Shown piece by piece: positions 49,794-57,770 of a stretch of DNA of 64,000 nt; position 1 is the stretch's first letter, and each line of letters starts with the position of its first letter. Location: NCBI GenBank assembly GCA_030655215.1, contig JAURVZ010000020.1, forward strand, positions 18,858-82,857, written 5' to 3'. A program made the position numbers and the translations under genes. The notes below the pieces were generated by a model, which saw nothing but the letters and a program-made list of their open reading frames with translations, was not told where the DNA came from and searched no databases. This stretch comes from Pseudolabrys sp. (lineage in GTDB: Bacteria; Pseudomonadota; Alphaproteobacteria; Rhizobiales; Xanthobacteraceae).

Positions 49794-50544
49794 GAATGTC
49801 AGTGCGTCCTATGGCGCTGTCTCGGCGCTGCGCGATATCGACATCGAAGTCGGCGCCGGCGAAGTCGTGGCGCTGATCGGTTCGAACGGCGCCGGCAAGT
49901 CAACGACGTTGCGCGCGATCTCCGGTGTGGTGCGCGCCACCGGCGGCTCGATCGAATTCCAAGGCGAGGCGATCACTAACCTTTCGCCGGAGCAGATCGT
50001 CGCCCGCGGCATCGTCCATGTGCCGGAAGGCCGGCGGGTGTTTCCGAAGCTGTCGGTCAATCAGAACCTGACCGTCGGCGCCTATTCGCCGCGTGCGCAT
50101 GGCAAGGAAGAGGCGACGCGCAAGCGCGTGTTCGAACTGTTTCCGCGGCTCTATGAGCGTCGTCGGCAACTGGCCGGCTCGCTCAGCGGCGGCGAACAAC
50201 AGATGCTGGCTTTCGGCCGCGCGATGATGGCGCAGCCGGTGCTCTTGATGCTGGATGAGCCGTCGCTTGGACTTGCGCCGATCATCGTCGAAGAGATCGC
50301 CAAGGGCATCGAATATTTCCGCGAAAGCGGCGTCACCATTCTCCTGGTCGAGCAGAACGCCGAGCTGGCGCTGACACTGGCGACGCGCGGCTACGTCATC
50401 GAGACCGGCTCGATCGTGCTGGCCGATTCAAGCGACAGCCTTCTCGACAATCCACAGGTCTGGGCGAGCTATCTCGGGCAGCAGGAGTTCGAGCTCGATG
50501 CGGCCTCTCAGCCATCTGAAACGAAAGAGCTTGCGACACCGTAA
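49780..50544 (+). CDS. ABC transporter ATP-binding protein (LivF-like)
   Basis: A 254-residue second ATPase of the importer. Walker A GSNGAGKSTTL, LSGGEQQMLAFGRAM signature, Walker B LLMLDEPSLGLAPI, and the LivF-typical VHVPEGRRVFPKLSVNQNLTVG. It overlaps the LivG-like gene by 14 bp, supporting translational coupling. A 20-residue C-terminal tail extends beyond the usual end. Confidence 0.94.
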   Translation: MLRLKNVSASYGAVSALRDIDIEVGAGEVVALIGSNGAGKSTTLRAISGVVRATGGSIEFQGEAITNLSPEQIVARGIVHVPEGRRVFPKLSVNQNLTVGAYSPRAHGKEEATRKRVFELFPRLYERRRQLAGSLSGGEQQMLAFGRAMMAQPVLLMLDEPSLGLAPIIVEEIAKGIEYFRESGVTILLVEQNAELALTLATRGYVIETGSIVLADSSDSLLDNPQVWASYLGQQEFELDAASQPSETKELATP

Positions 50545-50572
50545 CCCGTGATCCGAACAACAGGAGATGACG

Positions 50573-51715
50573 ATGCGTTTTCGACATGTGAGTAGCGTCT
50601 GTATGGCCGCCTTGATGATGGCGGCTGCGATTTCTGCGTCGTCCGCCGATACGCTCAAGGTCGGCGTGTTCGGTCCGTTCACTGGCGACGCCGCCGCCAT
50701 GGGCTCGAGCCAGAAGGAAGCCATCACACTCGCGGTCGACGAGAAGAACGCCGCCGGCGGCATTCGTGGCGAAAAGATCGAACTGATCTATGCCGATGAC
50801 AGCGGCAAGCCGGAAGAGGCGGTCAATTCGGTCAAGCGTCTCATCTCGCGCGACAATGTGCTGATCAGCATTGGCAGCATCAGCAGCCCGGCGAGCCTCG
50901 CCGCCGCGCAGGTCAGCCGTCAGTCGGAAGTGCCGCAGATCGTTGTTGCCGGCACGGCGCAGCGCATCACCACGCAAGGCAACAAGTGGGTGTTCCGTTC
51001 ACCGGTGCCTGACACCAAGCTGGTCGCCGATCTCGTGGACTTCATCCACGAGAAATTCCCGAATGTGACCAAGTTCGCGTTCCTCTATGTGAACGACGAC
51101 TTCGGCCGCGGCGGGTTTGAGGCGTTCAAGAAGGCCGGCGAAAAGTACGGCTTCGAGATCGTTGCCGAAGAGCGCTACACCCGCGGCGATATCGACTTCA
51201 CCGCGCAGCTTGGTCGCGTCAAGGCAAGCCCGGCGCAGGCGATGGTCGAATGGTCGCGTTATGCTGAAGCCGCGCTCGTCGCCAAGCAGTTCGCCCAGAC
51301 CGGTCTGACGCTGACGCGCTTCGGTTCGGACGGCATTGCCACGCCGAAGTTCGTTGAACTCGGCGGCCCGGCGACGGACGGCATCTACTTCACCTCGCAC
51401 TTCAGCGCGGCGACGGCGTCCGACATTCCGGCGGCGAAGGCTTTCATCGCCAAATATGAGAAGGCGTTCGGGCGCGTGCCGGACTCCTATGCATCGGAAG
51501 CTTATGACGCCACCACCATGGCGATGATGGCGCTGGAAGGCGCCGGCAAGGCCGACCGCACAGCGGTGCGTGATGCGCTCGCCAAGGTCAGCTTCGAAAG
51601 CACCCGCGGCGCCTTCAAGTTCGATGAAAAGGGCGATCCGCTGCTGACCACCCATGTCGTCAAGATCGTCGGCGGCAAGGAAACCAACGCCCGCAACACG
51701 CCGGTTCAGAACTAA
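50573..51715 (+). CDS. ABC transporter substrate-binding protein (LivJ/K-like)
   Basis: A 380-residue periplasmic binding protein. Signal peptide MRFRHVSSVCMAALMMAAAISASSA-DT, then KVGVFGPFTGDAAAMGSSQKEAITLAVDEKNAAGG and NVLISIGSISSPASLAAAQVS, the type I PBP pattern. The ligand is unknown and differs in principle from leucine because of the catabolic neighbours. ATG at 50573 is six bases from CAGGAG; the track ATG at 50567 directly abuts it. A terminator follows. Confidence 0.93.
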   Translation: MRFRHVSSVCMAALMMAAAISASSADTLKVGVFGPFTGDAAAMGSSQKEAITLAVDEKNAAGGIRGEKIELIYADDSGKPEEAVNSVKRLISRDNVLISIGSISSPASLAAAQVSRQSEVPQIVVAGTAQRITTQGNKWVFRSPVPDTKLVADLVDFIHEKFPNVTKFAFLYVNDDFGRGGFEAFKKAGEKYGFEIVAEERYTRGDIDFTAQLGRVKASPAQAMVEWSRYAEAALVAKQFAQTGLTLTRFGSDGIATPKFVELGGPATDGIYFTSHFSAATASDIPAAKAFIAKYEKAFGRVPDSYASEAYDATTMAMMALEGAGKADRTAVRDALAKVSFESTRGAFKFDEKGDPLLTTHVVKIVGGKETNARNTPVQN

Positions 51716-51725
51716 CGAAACGCGA

Positions 51726-51758
51726 CCGCCCGGGCATCAACCCGGGCGGTTCTTTCTT
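51726..51758 (+). terminator. Terminator or attenuator between binding-protein and RidA-like genes
   Basis: A 9-bp perfect stem CCGCCCGGG / CCCGGGCGG (51726-51734, 51741-51749) followed by TTCTTTCTTCC. It lies 10 bp after the binding-protein stop, yet the RidA-like gene starts only 17 bp later without a visible promoter, so partial readthrough is likely. Confidence 0.75.
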
Positions 51759-51775
51759 CCATGCGCGAGGGACCC

Positions 51776-53032
51776 ATGACGGACGTCAAGATCATCAAGT
51801 CGGAAAATGCGCGGCCGATCGCGCACTACTCGGAAGCGACCGTCGCCGATGGGCTGATCTTTGCCGCCGGGCAACTCGCCAGCGACTTCAAGACCGGCGT
51901 TGCGCCGGAAGCGCGCCGGCATCCGAACTTTCCGTATTACGGTTCCGACATCAAACTGCAGACGCGGTTCATCCTCGACAATCTGGTGCGGACCTTCGCC
52001 GCCGCCGGTTCGTCGCTGGAGCAGGTTGTCAAGGCGCAGGTGTTCCTGACCGACCTCAAGGACTTCGCCGGCTTCGACGAAGTGTGGCGCGAATATTTCA
52101 AGGTGCCGCCGCCGCGCACCACCATCGGCATGCATGAGCTGTTGATCAAGGACACGCTGATCGAGATCGACCTGATCGGCTATGCGCCGAGCGACACGTT
52201 GAGCCACACGGTCATTACCTCGGACAATCCGAAGCCCATCGCCAATTATTCGGAAGCGATCCGAGTTGGCGACTTGGTGTTTGCCGCCGGCCATCTCGCC
52301 AGCGACTTCAAGACGGGCGTGACGCCGGAAGCGCGCCGGCATGAGAACTTTCCCTATTACGGCTCCGACATCCAGCTGCAGACCGACTATGTGCTGCGCT
52401 GCCTGAAGAACACCTTCGAGGCGGCGGGCAGTTCGCTCGATCATGTCGTCAAGGCGCAGGTGTTTCTCACCGACCTCAATGATTTCGCCGGCTTCGACCA
52501 AGTCTGGAAGAAATATTTCAAGGTGCCGCCGCCCCGCTCGACCATCGGCACCACCGGATTGCTGGTCCGTGACACCTTGGTTGAAATCGATCTGATCGGT
52601 TACGTGCCGCGCGCCGGCCTGCAGCATGAAGTGATCTGGTCGGGCGGCACCAAGCCGATCGCCAATTACTCCGAGGCCTTCACGGTCGGCAATTATGTGT
52701 TCGCGGCCGGGCAGGTGGCGTCCGACTTCAAGACCGGCGTCCCGGCGGAAGCGCGCAAGCACGAGAACTTCCCGTATTACGGCTCGGACATAAAACTGCA
52801 GACCGTCTTCATCATGGAAAACCTGAAGAAGACATTTGAAGCCGCGGGCAGTGGCCTCGACAAAATCGTCAAGTCGCAGGTGTTCCTGACCGATCTCGCC
52901 GACTTCAGCGACTTCGACGAAGTGTGGAAGACGTATTTTGAGGTCCCGCCGCCGCGGACAACCGTCAAGACCAGCGGCTTGCTGCTGAAAGGTGGCCTGA
53001 TCGAGATCGACCTGATCGGCGTCAAGCGGTAG
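51776..53032 (+). CDS. Triple RidA (YjgF/UK114) domain protein
   Basis: A 418-residue protein built of three tandem RidA-like domains with an exact 140-residue period: repeats begin near residues 13, 153 and 293. Shared wording includes FAAGQLASDFKTGV, FPYYGSDIKLQT, KAQVFLTDLKDFAGFDEVW, KVPPPRTTIG and IEIDLIG. Classical RidA is a homotrimer of about 130-residue chains with active sites at subunit interfaces, so this is a covalent trimer. None of the three repeats has the catalytic Arg that marks imine-deaminating RidA (position occupied by HELL, GLLV, GLLL-type segments), as in the Rid4-7 groups. Probably a cytoplasmic detoxification or hydrolysis step of the pathway. ATG at 51776 follows GAGGGA. 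Confidence 0.9.
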   Translation: MTDVKIIKSENARPIAHYSEATVADGLIFAAGQLASDFKTGVAPEARRHPNFPYYGSDIKLQTRFILDNLVRTFAAAGSSLEQVVKAQVFLTDLKDFAGFDEVWREYFKVPPPRTTIGMHELLIKDTLIEIDLIGYAPSDTLSHTVITSDNPKPIANYSEAIRVGDLVFAAGHLASDFKTGVTPEARRHENFPYYGSDIQLQTDYVLRCLKNTFEAAGSSLDHVVKAQVFLTDLNDFAGFDQVWKKYFKVPPPRSTIGTTGLLVRDTLVEIDLIGYVPRAGLQHEVIWSGGTKPIANYSEAFTVGNYVFAAGQVASDFKTGVPAEARKHENFPYYGSDIKLQTVFIMENLKKTFEAAGSGLDKIVKSQVFLTDLADFSDFDEVWKTYFEVPPPRTTVKTSGLLLKGGLIEIDLIGVKR

Positions 53033-53101
53033 CGACCCGCGCCTTGATTTCGCAGGAAAAGTGTGGCCCTAAGCTACGCCTACAGAACGCGCTCTGGTTC
53101 C

Positions 53102-53175
53102 GCGGGTGTAGCTCAATGGTAGAGCAGCAGCCTTCCAAGCTGAATACGAGGGTTCGATTCCCTTCACCCGCTCCA
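53102..53175 (+). tRNA. tRNA-Gly (anticodon UCC)
   Basis: 74 nt: acceptor GCGGGTG/CACCCGC, D-stem GCTC/GAGC, anticodon loop CTTCCAA (UCC), T-arm AGGGT-TCGATTC-CCTTC region, discriminator T, CCA encoded. First anticodon-stem pair G-A. Confidence 0.95.
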
Positions 53176-53318
53176 GCCTTCGCTCGCACGACTGTCTAGA
53201 GTGACTCTAAATCACTGATGTTGCGCGTAAAACGCCGCGTGCAGTAGGGTGGGGAACCGGCCGATGTGCTGGTTCTTGGGCCATTCCGCCCATTACTCTT
53301 TTGCGAGGCTGCGCACAC

Positions 53319-53948
53319 GTGTCGGATACTGAAATTGAGAAGACCGAGTTGAGCCGCGCGAAGCGTCTGAAGGCCGCAACGACCGAAACGCACGAGCGGC
53401 TCGATCAATCAATCATGACGCAAAAGCCGTTCGCCAGCCGCGAGCGCTACGGCAAATTCGTCGAGGTGCAGCACCAGTTTCACCGCGAGATCGACGCGCT
53501 CTATTCGAGCGACGTGCTCGACAAGATGCTGCCCGACCTCGATGGCCGCCGCCGGCTGCAGCTGATCGAGCAGGATCTGGCCGATCTCGGCATTGCCTCC
53601 CCACTGACGGCGTCGGCCCCGGCCTTCGCCGCCGGCGACGATGTCGATGTGCCGACCGCGCTCGGCTGGCTCTATGTCGCCGAGGGCTCCAATCTCGGCG
53701 CCGCGTTCCTGCTGAAAGAAGCGGCCAAGCTTGGCCTGTCGGAAACGCTCGGCGCGCGCCATCTGGCGGCGGCGCCGGAAGGCCGCGGCCTGCACTGGAA
53801 GACTTTCGTCGCGGCGCTCGACGCATTGCAGCTCGATGCGGCGGACGAGGGGCGGGTGATCGATGGCGCCAAGGCCGCCTTCACGCGCGTCCAGGGACTG
53901 GTCAAAGAGCGCATGGCTCAAGAAGCCGTCGAGCAGGCCGCGCTTTAG
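53319..53948 (+). CDS. Biliverdin-producing heme oxygenase
   Basis: A 209-residue bacterial heme oxygenase-fold protein. The proximal His is H25 in LKAATTETHERLD; the distal helix motif is WLYVAEGSNLGAAFL. It would open heme to biliverdin, CO and iron, either to obtain iron or to supply a bacteriophytochrome chromophore; no phytochrome gene is in the window. Start chosen as GTG at 53319; the track TTG at 53301 is an alternative. It is convergent with a small secreted-protein gene (1-bp gap). Confidence 0.9.
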   Translation: MSDTEIEKTELSRAKRLKAATTETHERLDQSIMTQKPFASRERYGKFVEVQHQFHREIDALYSSDVLDKMLPDLDGRRRLQLIEQDLADLGIASPLTASAPAFAAGDDVDVPTALGWLYVAEGSNLGAAFLLKEAAKLGLSETLGARHLAAAPEGRGLHWKTFVAALDALQLDAADEGRVIDGAKAAFTRVQGLVKERMAQEAVEQAAL

Positions 53949-53949
53949 G

Positions 53950-54393
53950 TCATTTGGCGGGCGAGGCCGGGTTGGCCTCGCTGCCATCGAGCGGGCTGGC
54001 CAGGCAGGGGTCAAGCAAGGCGTGGTTCGGGTCGACCCGCCGGTACGCGCCCTTGATGACCACCTTGTCGCCCGGCTTCATGTCATTGGACTGGTAGGTG
54101 ACGCACATCACCCGGACGTCCGGCAGGTTGCACACCACCAGGTACCAGAGGGCACCGTCGGTCTGTACCGCGGTCAGGGGGCCGTCGACCGACAGGTCGA
54201 TCCGCTCGTCCGGCTCACCGAGGCCCTCCGCCATGGCGCGAATCTGGTCGCAACGGGCCGACTCCCTGGCCGGCACCTCGGCCGGGGAAAAAGCCGGCCG
54301 GTTGGTGAAAAGGTCGTCGGCGCGGGCATTCGCGACGGCAAAGGCGCATAGCAAGGCAATGAGTCGCACAAGGGTGATCACGGTTCCTCGCAA
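53950..54393 (-). CDS. Small secreted protein, OB-like fold possible
   Basis: A 147-residue exported protein: signal peptide TLVRLIALLCAFAVANARA-DD, then Cys-containing mature part (SARCDQIRAMAEG, YLVVCNLPDVRVMCVTY, DKVVIKGAYRRVDPNHALLDPCLAS). The pattern of short beta strands around GDKVVIKGAYRR hints at an OB-like fold. I do not recognise a named family. It stands alone with its own promoter region near tRNA-Trp. Confidence 0.65.
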   Translation of the reverse strand: MRGTVITLVRLIALLCAFAVANARADDLFTNRPAFSPAEVPARESARCDQIRAMAEGLGEPDERIDLSVDGPLTAVQTDGALWYLVVCNLPDVRVMCVTYQSNDMKPGDKVVIKGAYRRVDPNHALLDPCLASPLDGSEANPASPAK

Positions 54394-54545
54394 TGTCCCG
54401 GTTTCGGGGCGCTTTGGGCGGGAATTCGGCCCGAAATGAGGCTAATCCGCCTTCGCCCACGGTCTTACACCCCTTGCAAAGTCGCACTCTATAATGCATG
54501 ACTTCGGCGCGGCGGACCCCTAGGGTCCGCCGCTTCCGCTTCCGG

Positions 54546-54621
54546 AGGGGTGTAGCTCAGTTGGTAGAGCACCGGTCTCCAAAACCGGGGGTCGTAGGTT
54601 CGAGCCCTACCGCCCCTGCCA
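54546..54621 (+). tRNA. tRNA-Trp (anticodon CCA)
   Basis: 76 nt: acceptor AGGGGTG/CGCCCCT, D-stem GCTC/GAGC, anticodon loop TCTCCAAAA region with CCA, T-arm GTAGG-TTCGAGC-CCTAC, discriminator G, CCA encoded. Its position just before secE-nusG is the normal alphaproteobacterial order. Confidence 0.96.
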
Positions 54622-54758
54622 GGCAGGAGGTTACCTCCCGCCGGCAGGACCCGAAGGGTAGATTTGCTTTTGGCAAAGTCCTAAGGGCAAGCGAAAGCGG
54701 AAGTGCGTGACTAGATAGTGCGGGTCGAGGCGGCATTCGGTTTTAAGGTTGAGCGACT

Positions 54759-54953
54759 ATGGCAACGTCCCCGTTCAAGTTTCTGCAGGAAGTGCGTGAG
54801 GAAACGCGCAAGGTCACCTGGCCTTCGCGCAAGGAAACCATGATCACGACCGCGATGGTCTTCGTGATGGTGGCGATCTCCTCGATCTTCTTTCTGGTCG
54901 CGGATCAAATCATCCGTATCGCCGTGACATTCGTTCTCGGCCTCGGAAGCTAA
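54759..54953 (+). CDS. secE: Preprotein translocase subunit SecE
   Basis: A 64-residue single-helix form of SecE, an essential part of the SecYEG channel. The amphipathic N-terminal segment FLQEVREETRKVTWPSRKET is the family hallmark; one TM helix follows (TTAMVFVMVAISSIFFLVADQII). It begins the secE-nusG unit 11 bp before nusG. Confidence 0.97.
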   Translation: MATSPFKFLQEVREETRKVTWPSRKETMITTAMVFVMVAISSIFFLVADQIIRIAVTFVLGLGS

Positions 54954-54964
54954 AGGCCCAAGAG

Positions 54965-55525
54965 ATGAGCGACAGCGACACATCAGTGACGACCAAGCCG
55001 AAGCGCTGGTACATCGTGCATGCCTACTCGAACTTCGAGAAGAAGGTTCAGGAGTCGATCCGCGAGCAGGCCAAGCAGCGCAATCTGGAAGATCACTTCG
55101 ACGAAATCCTGGTGCCGGTCGAAACGGTCACCGAAGTGCGCCGTGGCCGCAAGGTCAATTCCGAGCGCAAGTTTTTTCCCGGCTATGTGCTGGTCAAGAT
55201 GAGCCTGACCGACGAGGTCTACCATCTGATCAAGAACACGCCGAAGGTCACAGGCTTCCTCGGTTCGGACAACAAGCCGATGCCGATCACGGAAGCCGAA
55301 GCCAATCGCATCCTGCACCAGGTGCAGGAAGGCATTGAGCGGCCGAAGCCGTCCGTGTCGTTCGAAGTCGGCGAGAATGTCCGCGTGTCGGACGGTCCTT
55401 TCGCCTCGTTCAACGGGGTGGTCGAGGAAGTCGACGAAGCGCGTTCGCGCGTCAAGGTCGCGGTGTCGATCTTCGGCCGCGCTACGCCGGTGGAACTGGA
55501 ATTCGGTCAGGTCGAGAAGCTCTGA
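54965..55525 (+). CDS. nusG: Transcription termination/antitermination protein NusG
   Basis: A 186-residue NusG: N-terminal NGN domain (RWYIVHAYSNFEKKVQESIREQ; VNSERKFFPGYVLVKMSLTD; TPKVTGFLG) and C-terminal KOW domain (GENVRVSDGPFASFNGVVEEVDEARSRVKVAVSIFGR). It binds RNA polymerase and Rho/S10. Length is standard. Confidence 0.98.
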   Translation: MSDSDTSVTTKPKRWYIVHAYSNFEKKVQESIREQAKQRNLEDHFDEILVPVETVTEVRRGRKVNSERKFFPGYVLVKMSLTDEVYHLIKNTPKVTGFLGSDNKPMPITEAEANRILHQVQEGIERPKPSVSFEVGENVRVSDGPFASFNGVVEEVDEARSRVKVAVSIFGRATPVELEFGQVEKL

Positions 55526-55626
55526 TCGTTTACTGAGGGCGCACTCAGCGCCCTTGGATAGAAGCGTGGGAGGTGAGGCAGCTCAAGCCGGCTGTCAAAA
55601 TCCGAACCACAAATGAAAGGTGAGAT

Positions 55627-56055
55627 ATGGCTAAGAAGATTACTGGATTCCTCAAACTGCAAGTGCCGGCTGGCGCTGCCAACCCGTCGCCCCCGATCGG
55701 GCCGGCGCTCGGTCAGCGCGGTCTAAACATCATGGAGTTCTGCAAGGCGTTCAACGCGCAAACCCAGAAGATGGAAAAGAACACGCCGATCCCGGTGGTC
55801 ATCACGACCTATCAGGACCGCTCGTTCACCTTCGAACTGAAGACCCCGCCGGTGTCCTACTTCCTCAAGAAGGCCGCCAACCTGCAGAGCGGCTCCAAGA
55901 CTCCGGGCCGCGAAGTCGCGGGTTCGGTCACCAAGGCGCAGATCAATGAGATCGCCAAGGAGAAGATGAAGGACCTTAACTGCGAATCGATCGAAGCCGC
56001 CGCCAAGATGATTGCTGGCTCGGCTCGTTCGATGGGCCTCACGGTGGCGGAGTAA
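55627..56055 (+). CDS. rplK: 50S ribosomal protein L11
   Basis: A 142-residue protein: [35 protein letters not shown]-terminal domain and the rRNA-binding C-terminal part ([34 protein letters not shown]). It forms the GTPase-associated region with L10-L7/L12. AAAGG precedes the ATG. rplA follows 6 bp later. Confidence 0.98.
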   Translation: MAKKITGFLKLQVPAGAANPSPPIGPALGQRGLNIMEFCKAFNAQTQKMEKNTPIPVVITTYQDRSFTFELKTPPVSYFLKKAANLQSGSKTPGREVAGSVTKAQINEIAKEKMKDLNCESIEAAAKMIAGSARSMGLTVAE

Positions 56056-56061
56056 TCGATC

Positions 56062-56763
56062 ATGGCAATTGGAAAACGTACTGTCGCCATCCGTGAAGGC
56101 GTCGATCGCGAAAAGACCTATACCGTGGCGGAAGCCGTCAAGCTGGTGAAGGAACGCGCCAAGGCGAAGTTCGATGAGACCATCGAAATCGCGATGAACC
56201 TCGGCGTCGATCCGAAGCATGCCGACCAGATGGTCCGTGGCGTGTGCAACCTGCCGAACGGTTCGGGCCGCACCATGCGCGTGGGCGTGTTCGCCCGTGG
56301 CGCCAAGGCGGAAGAAGCCAAGGCTGCCGGTGCCGATGTTGTCGGCGCCGAAGACCTGGTGGAAATCGTCAATAGCGGCAAGATCGACTTCGATCGCTGC
56401 ATCGCGACCCCGGACATGATGCCGCTCGTCGGTCGCCTCGGTAAGGTGCTCGGCCCGCGCGGCATGATGCCGAACCCGAAGGTCGGCACCGTGACCATGG
56501 ACATCGCAACAGCGGTGAAGGCGTCCAAGGGCGGTTCGGTCGAGTTCCGTGTCGAAAAGGCCGGCATCGTGCAGGCCGGCGTCGGCAAGGCCTCGTTCTC
56601 GGAAGAGAAGCTGGTCCAGAACATCATGGCGTTTGCGGACGCGGTGCAGAAGGCGAAGCCGCCGGGCGCCAAGGGGCACTACATCAACCGTGTCGCCGTC
56701 TCCTCGACGATGGGCCCGGGCGTGAAGGTCGACTCGTCGACCCTGTTCCCGGCCAAGGTCTAA
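56062..56763 (+). CDS. rplA: 50S ribosomal protein L1
   Basis: A 233-residue protein that forms the L1 stalk and is normally a translational autoregulator of the rplKA mRNA. Landmarks are [72 protein letters not shown] and [17 protein letters not shown] terminator follows 23 bp later, so rplKA form a unit separate from rplJL here. Confidence 0.98.
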   Translation: MAIGKRTVAIREGVDREKTYTVAEAVKLVKERAKAKFDETIEIAMNLGVDPKHADQMVRGVCNLPNGSGRTMRVGVFARGAKAEEAKAAGADVVGAEDLVEIVNSGKIDFDRCIATPDMMPLVGRLGKVLGPRGMMPNPKVGTVTMDIATAVKASKGGSVEFRVEKAGIVQAGVGKASFSEEKLVQNIMAFADAVQKAKPPGAKGHYINRVAVSSTMGPGVKVDSSTLFPAKV

Positions 56764-56785
56764 ACGACCTTTTTCAGAGCTAAGG

Positions 56786-56820
56786 AAGGCCCGGTCCGAA
56801 AGGATCGGGCCTTTTTCTTT
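56786..56820 (+). terminator. Rho-independent terminator after rplA
   Basis: AAGGCCCG-GTCC-GAAA-GGAT-CGGGCCTT stem followed by TTTCTTTT. It separates the rplKA transcript from the inserted genes. Confidence 0.88.
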
Positions 56821-56906
56821 TGCGGTCGCGCTCGTAATCGGGCTACCCGCCCGGCAGCCTTGTCGATTGTGCGAAAAACGCATACATTTCAACGACGGAG
56901 ACCGTC

Positions 56907-57113
56907 ATGACCACGATGAATTCCGAAGTTTATGATGCGCTGCTGTCCGCCGGCGCCGACGAGACGAAGGCGCGTAAGGCGGCCGAGAGCGTAGCGGCTT
57001 TTGACGGCCGCTTTTCCAAGATCGAGAGCGATCTTGGTCTCGTGAAGTGGATGTTGGGCTTCAATCTCGCGCTCACCATCGGTGTTTTGGCGCGCCTGTT
57101 CCTGCGCAGTTAG
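56907..57113 (+). CDS. Small coiled-coil membrane protein (DUF1640/CCDC90-like)
   Basis: A 68-residue protein: an Ala-rich helical segment (NSEVYDALLSAGADETKARKAAESVAAFDGRFSKIESDLGLVKW) followed by one C-terminal TM helix (MLGFNLALTIGVLARLFLRS). It resembles short alphaproteobacterial relatives of the CCDC90/DUF1640 coiled-coil family. ATG follows CGGAGACC. Function unknown. Confidence 0.65.
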   Translation: MTTMNSEVYDALLSAGADETKARKAAESVAAFDGRFSKIESDLGLVKWMLGFNLALTIGVLARLFLRS

Positions 57114-57302
57114 CCGAATACCCACCTCATCCGACGTCCTCTCTCAGCCGGAACGGTCTAGGCCAAAAGTCTCGGCCTCTTTCTGCTGAACCCGGCCTTG
57201 CCGTTGGCGTTATCCACCCTAGATCGATTCAAAGGTATCTCCGGTGGGAGATGCTTCCGAATTGAGACGTCTTTGACGAAAGGCGTCTGCAGGAGGGGTC
57301 CA

Positions 57303-57767
57303 ATGCCGTCTTACAAGCTCACCGTGAATGGGCAGGCGCACGATGTCGATGCGCTGCCCGATACGCCGCTCCTCTGGGTGCTGCGTGACAACCTCAAAAT
57401 GACCGGGACCAAGTTCGGCTGCGGCGTCGCTCAATGCGGCGCCTGCACTGTCTATATGGACGGTAGCCCGCTGCGCTCCTGCACCATGCCGGTCTCCGGC
57501 ATCGGAAGCAGCGAGATCACCACCATTGAAGGTCTCGCCGGCAAGGAAGCCGCTGCGGTGCAGAAAGCCTGGGTGGCGCGTGACGTGCCGCAATGCGGCT
57601 ACTGCCAGTCCGGCCAGGTCATGAGCGCCATTTCGCTGCTGCAAACCAACCCGAAGCCGACCGACAACGACATCGACCTCGCCATGAATGGCAACATCTG
57701 TCGCTGCGCGACCTATGTCCGTATCCGCGCCGCCATCCATGATGCTGCCAAAACGTTGGAGGGCTAA
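57303..57767 (+). CDS. (2Fe-2S)-binding subunit of a molybdenum hydroxylase (IorA-like)
   Basis: A 154-residue small subunit of the xanthine oxidase family, closest in pattern to isoquinoline 1-oxidoreductase alpha. The plant-type cluster is FGCGVAQCGACTVYMDG...C, the second is CGYCQSGQVMSAI...ICRCATYVRIRAAI. It has no signal peptide, so it would be co-exported with its Tat-bearing partner. AGGAGG precedes the ATG at 57303. No FAD subunit is present; electrons probably pass to the downstream cytochrome. Confidence 0.93.
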   Translation: MPSYKLTVNGQAHDVDALPDTPLLWVLRDNLKMTGTKFGCGVAQCGACTVYMDGSPLRSCTMPVSGIGSSEITTIEGLAGKEAAAVQKAWVARDVPQCGYCQSGQVMSAISLLQTNPKPTDNDIDLAMNGNICRCATYVRIRAAIHDAAKTLEG

Positions 57768-57770
57768 GCC

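Noticed and set aside
51812-53032. 420-bp tandem repeat as an assembly artefact
   Set aside because: The three units differ at many positions and end cleanly as diverged domains, so they are an old duplication.
55723-56892. 389-residue minus-strand ORF opposite rplK/rplA
   Set aside because: Shadow of two ribosomal protein genes.
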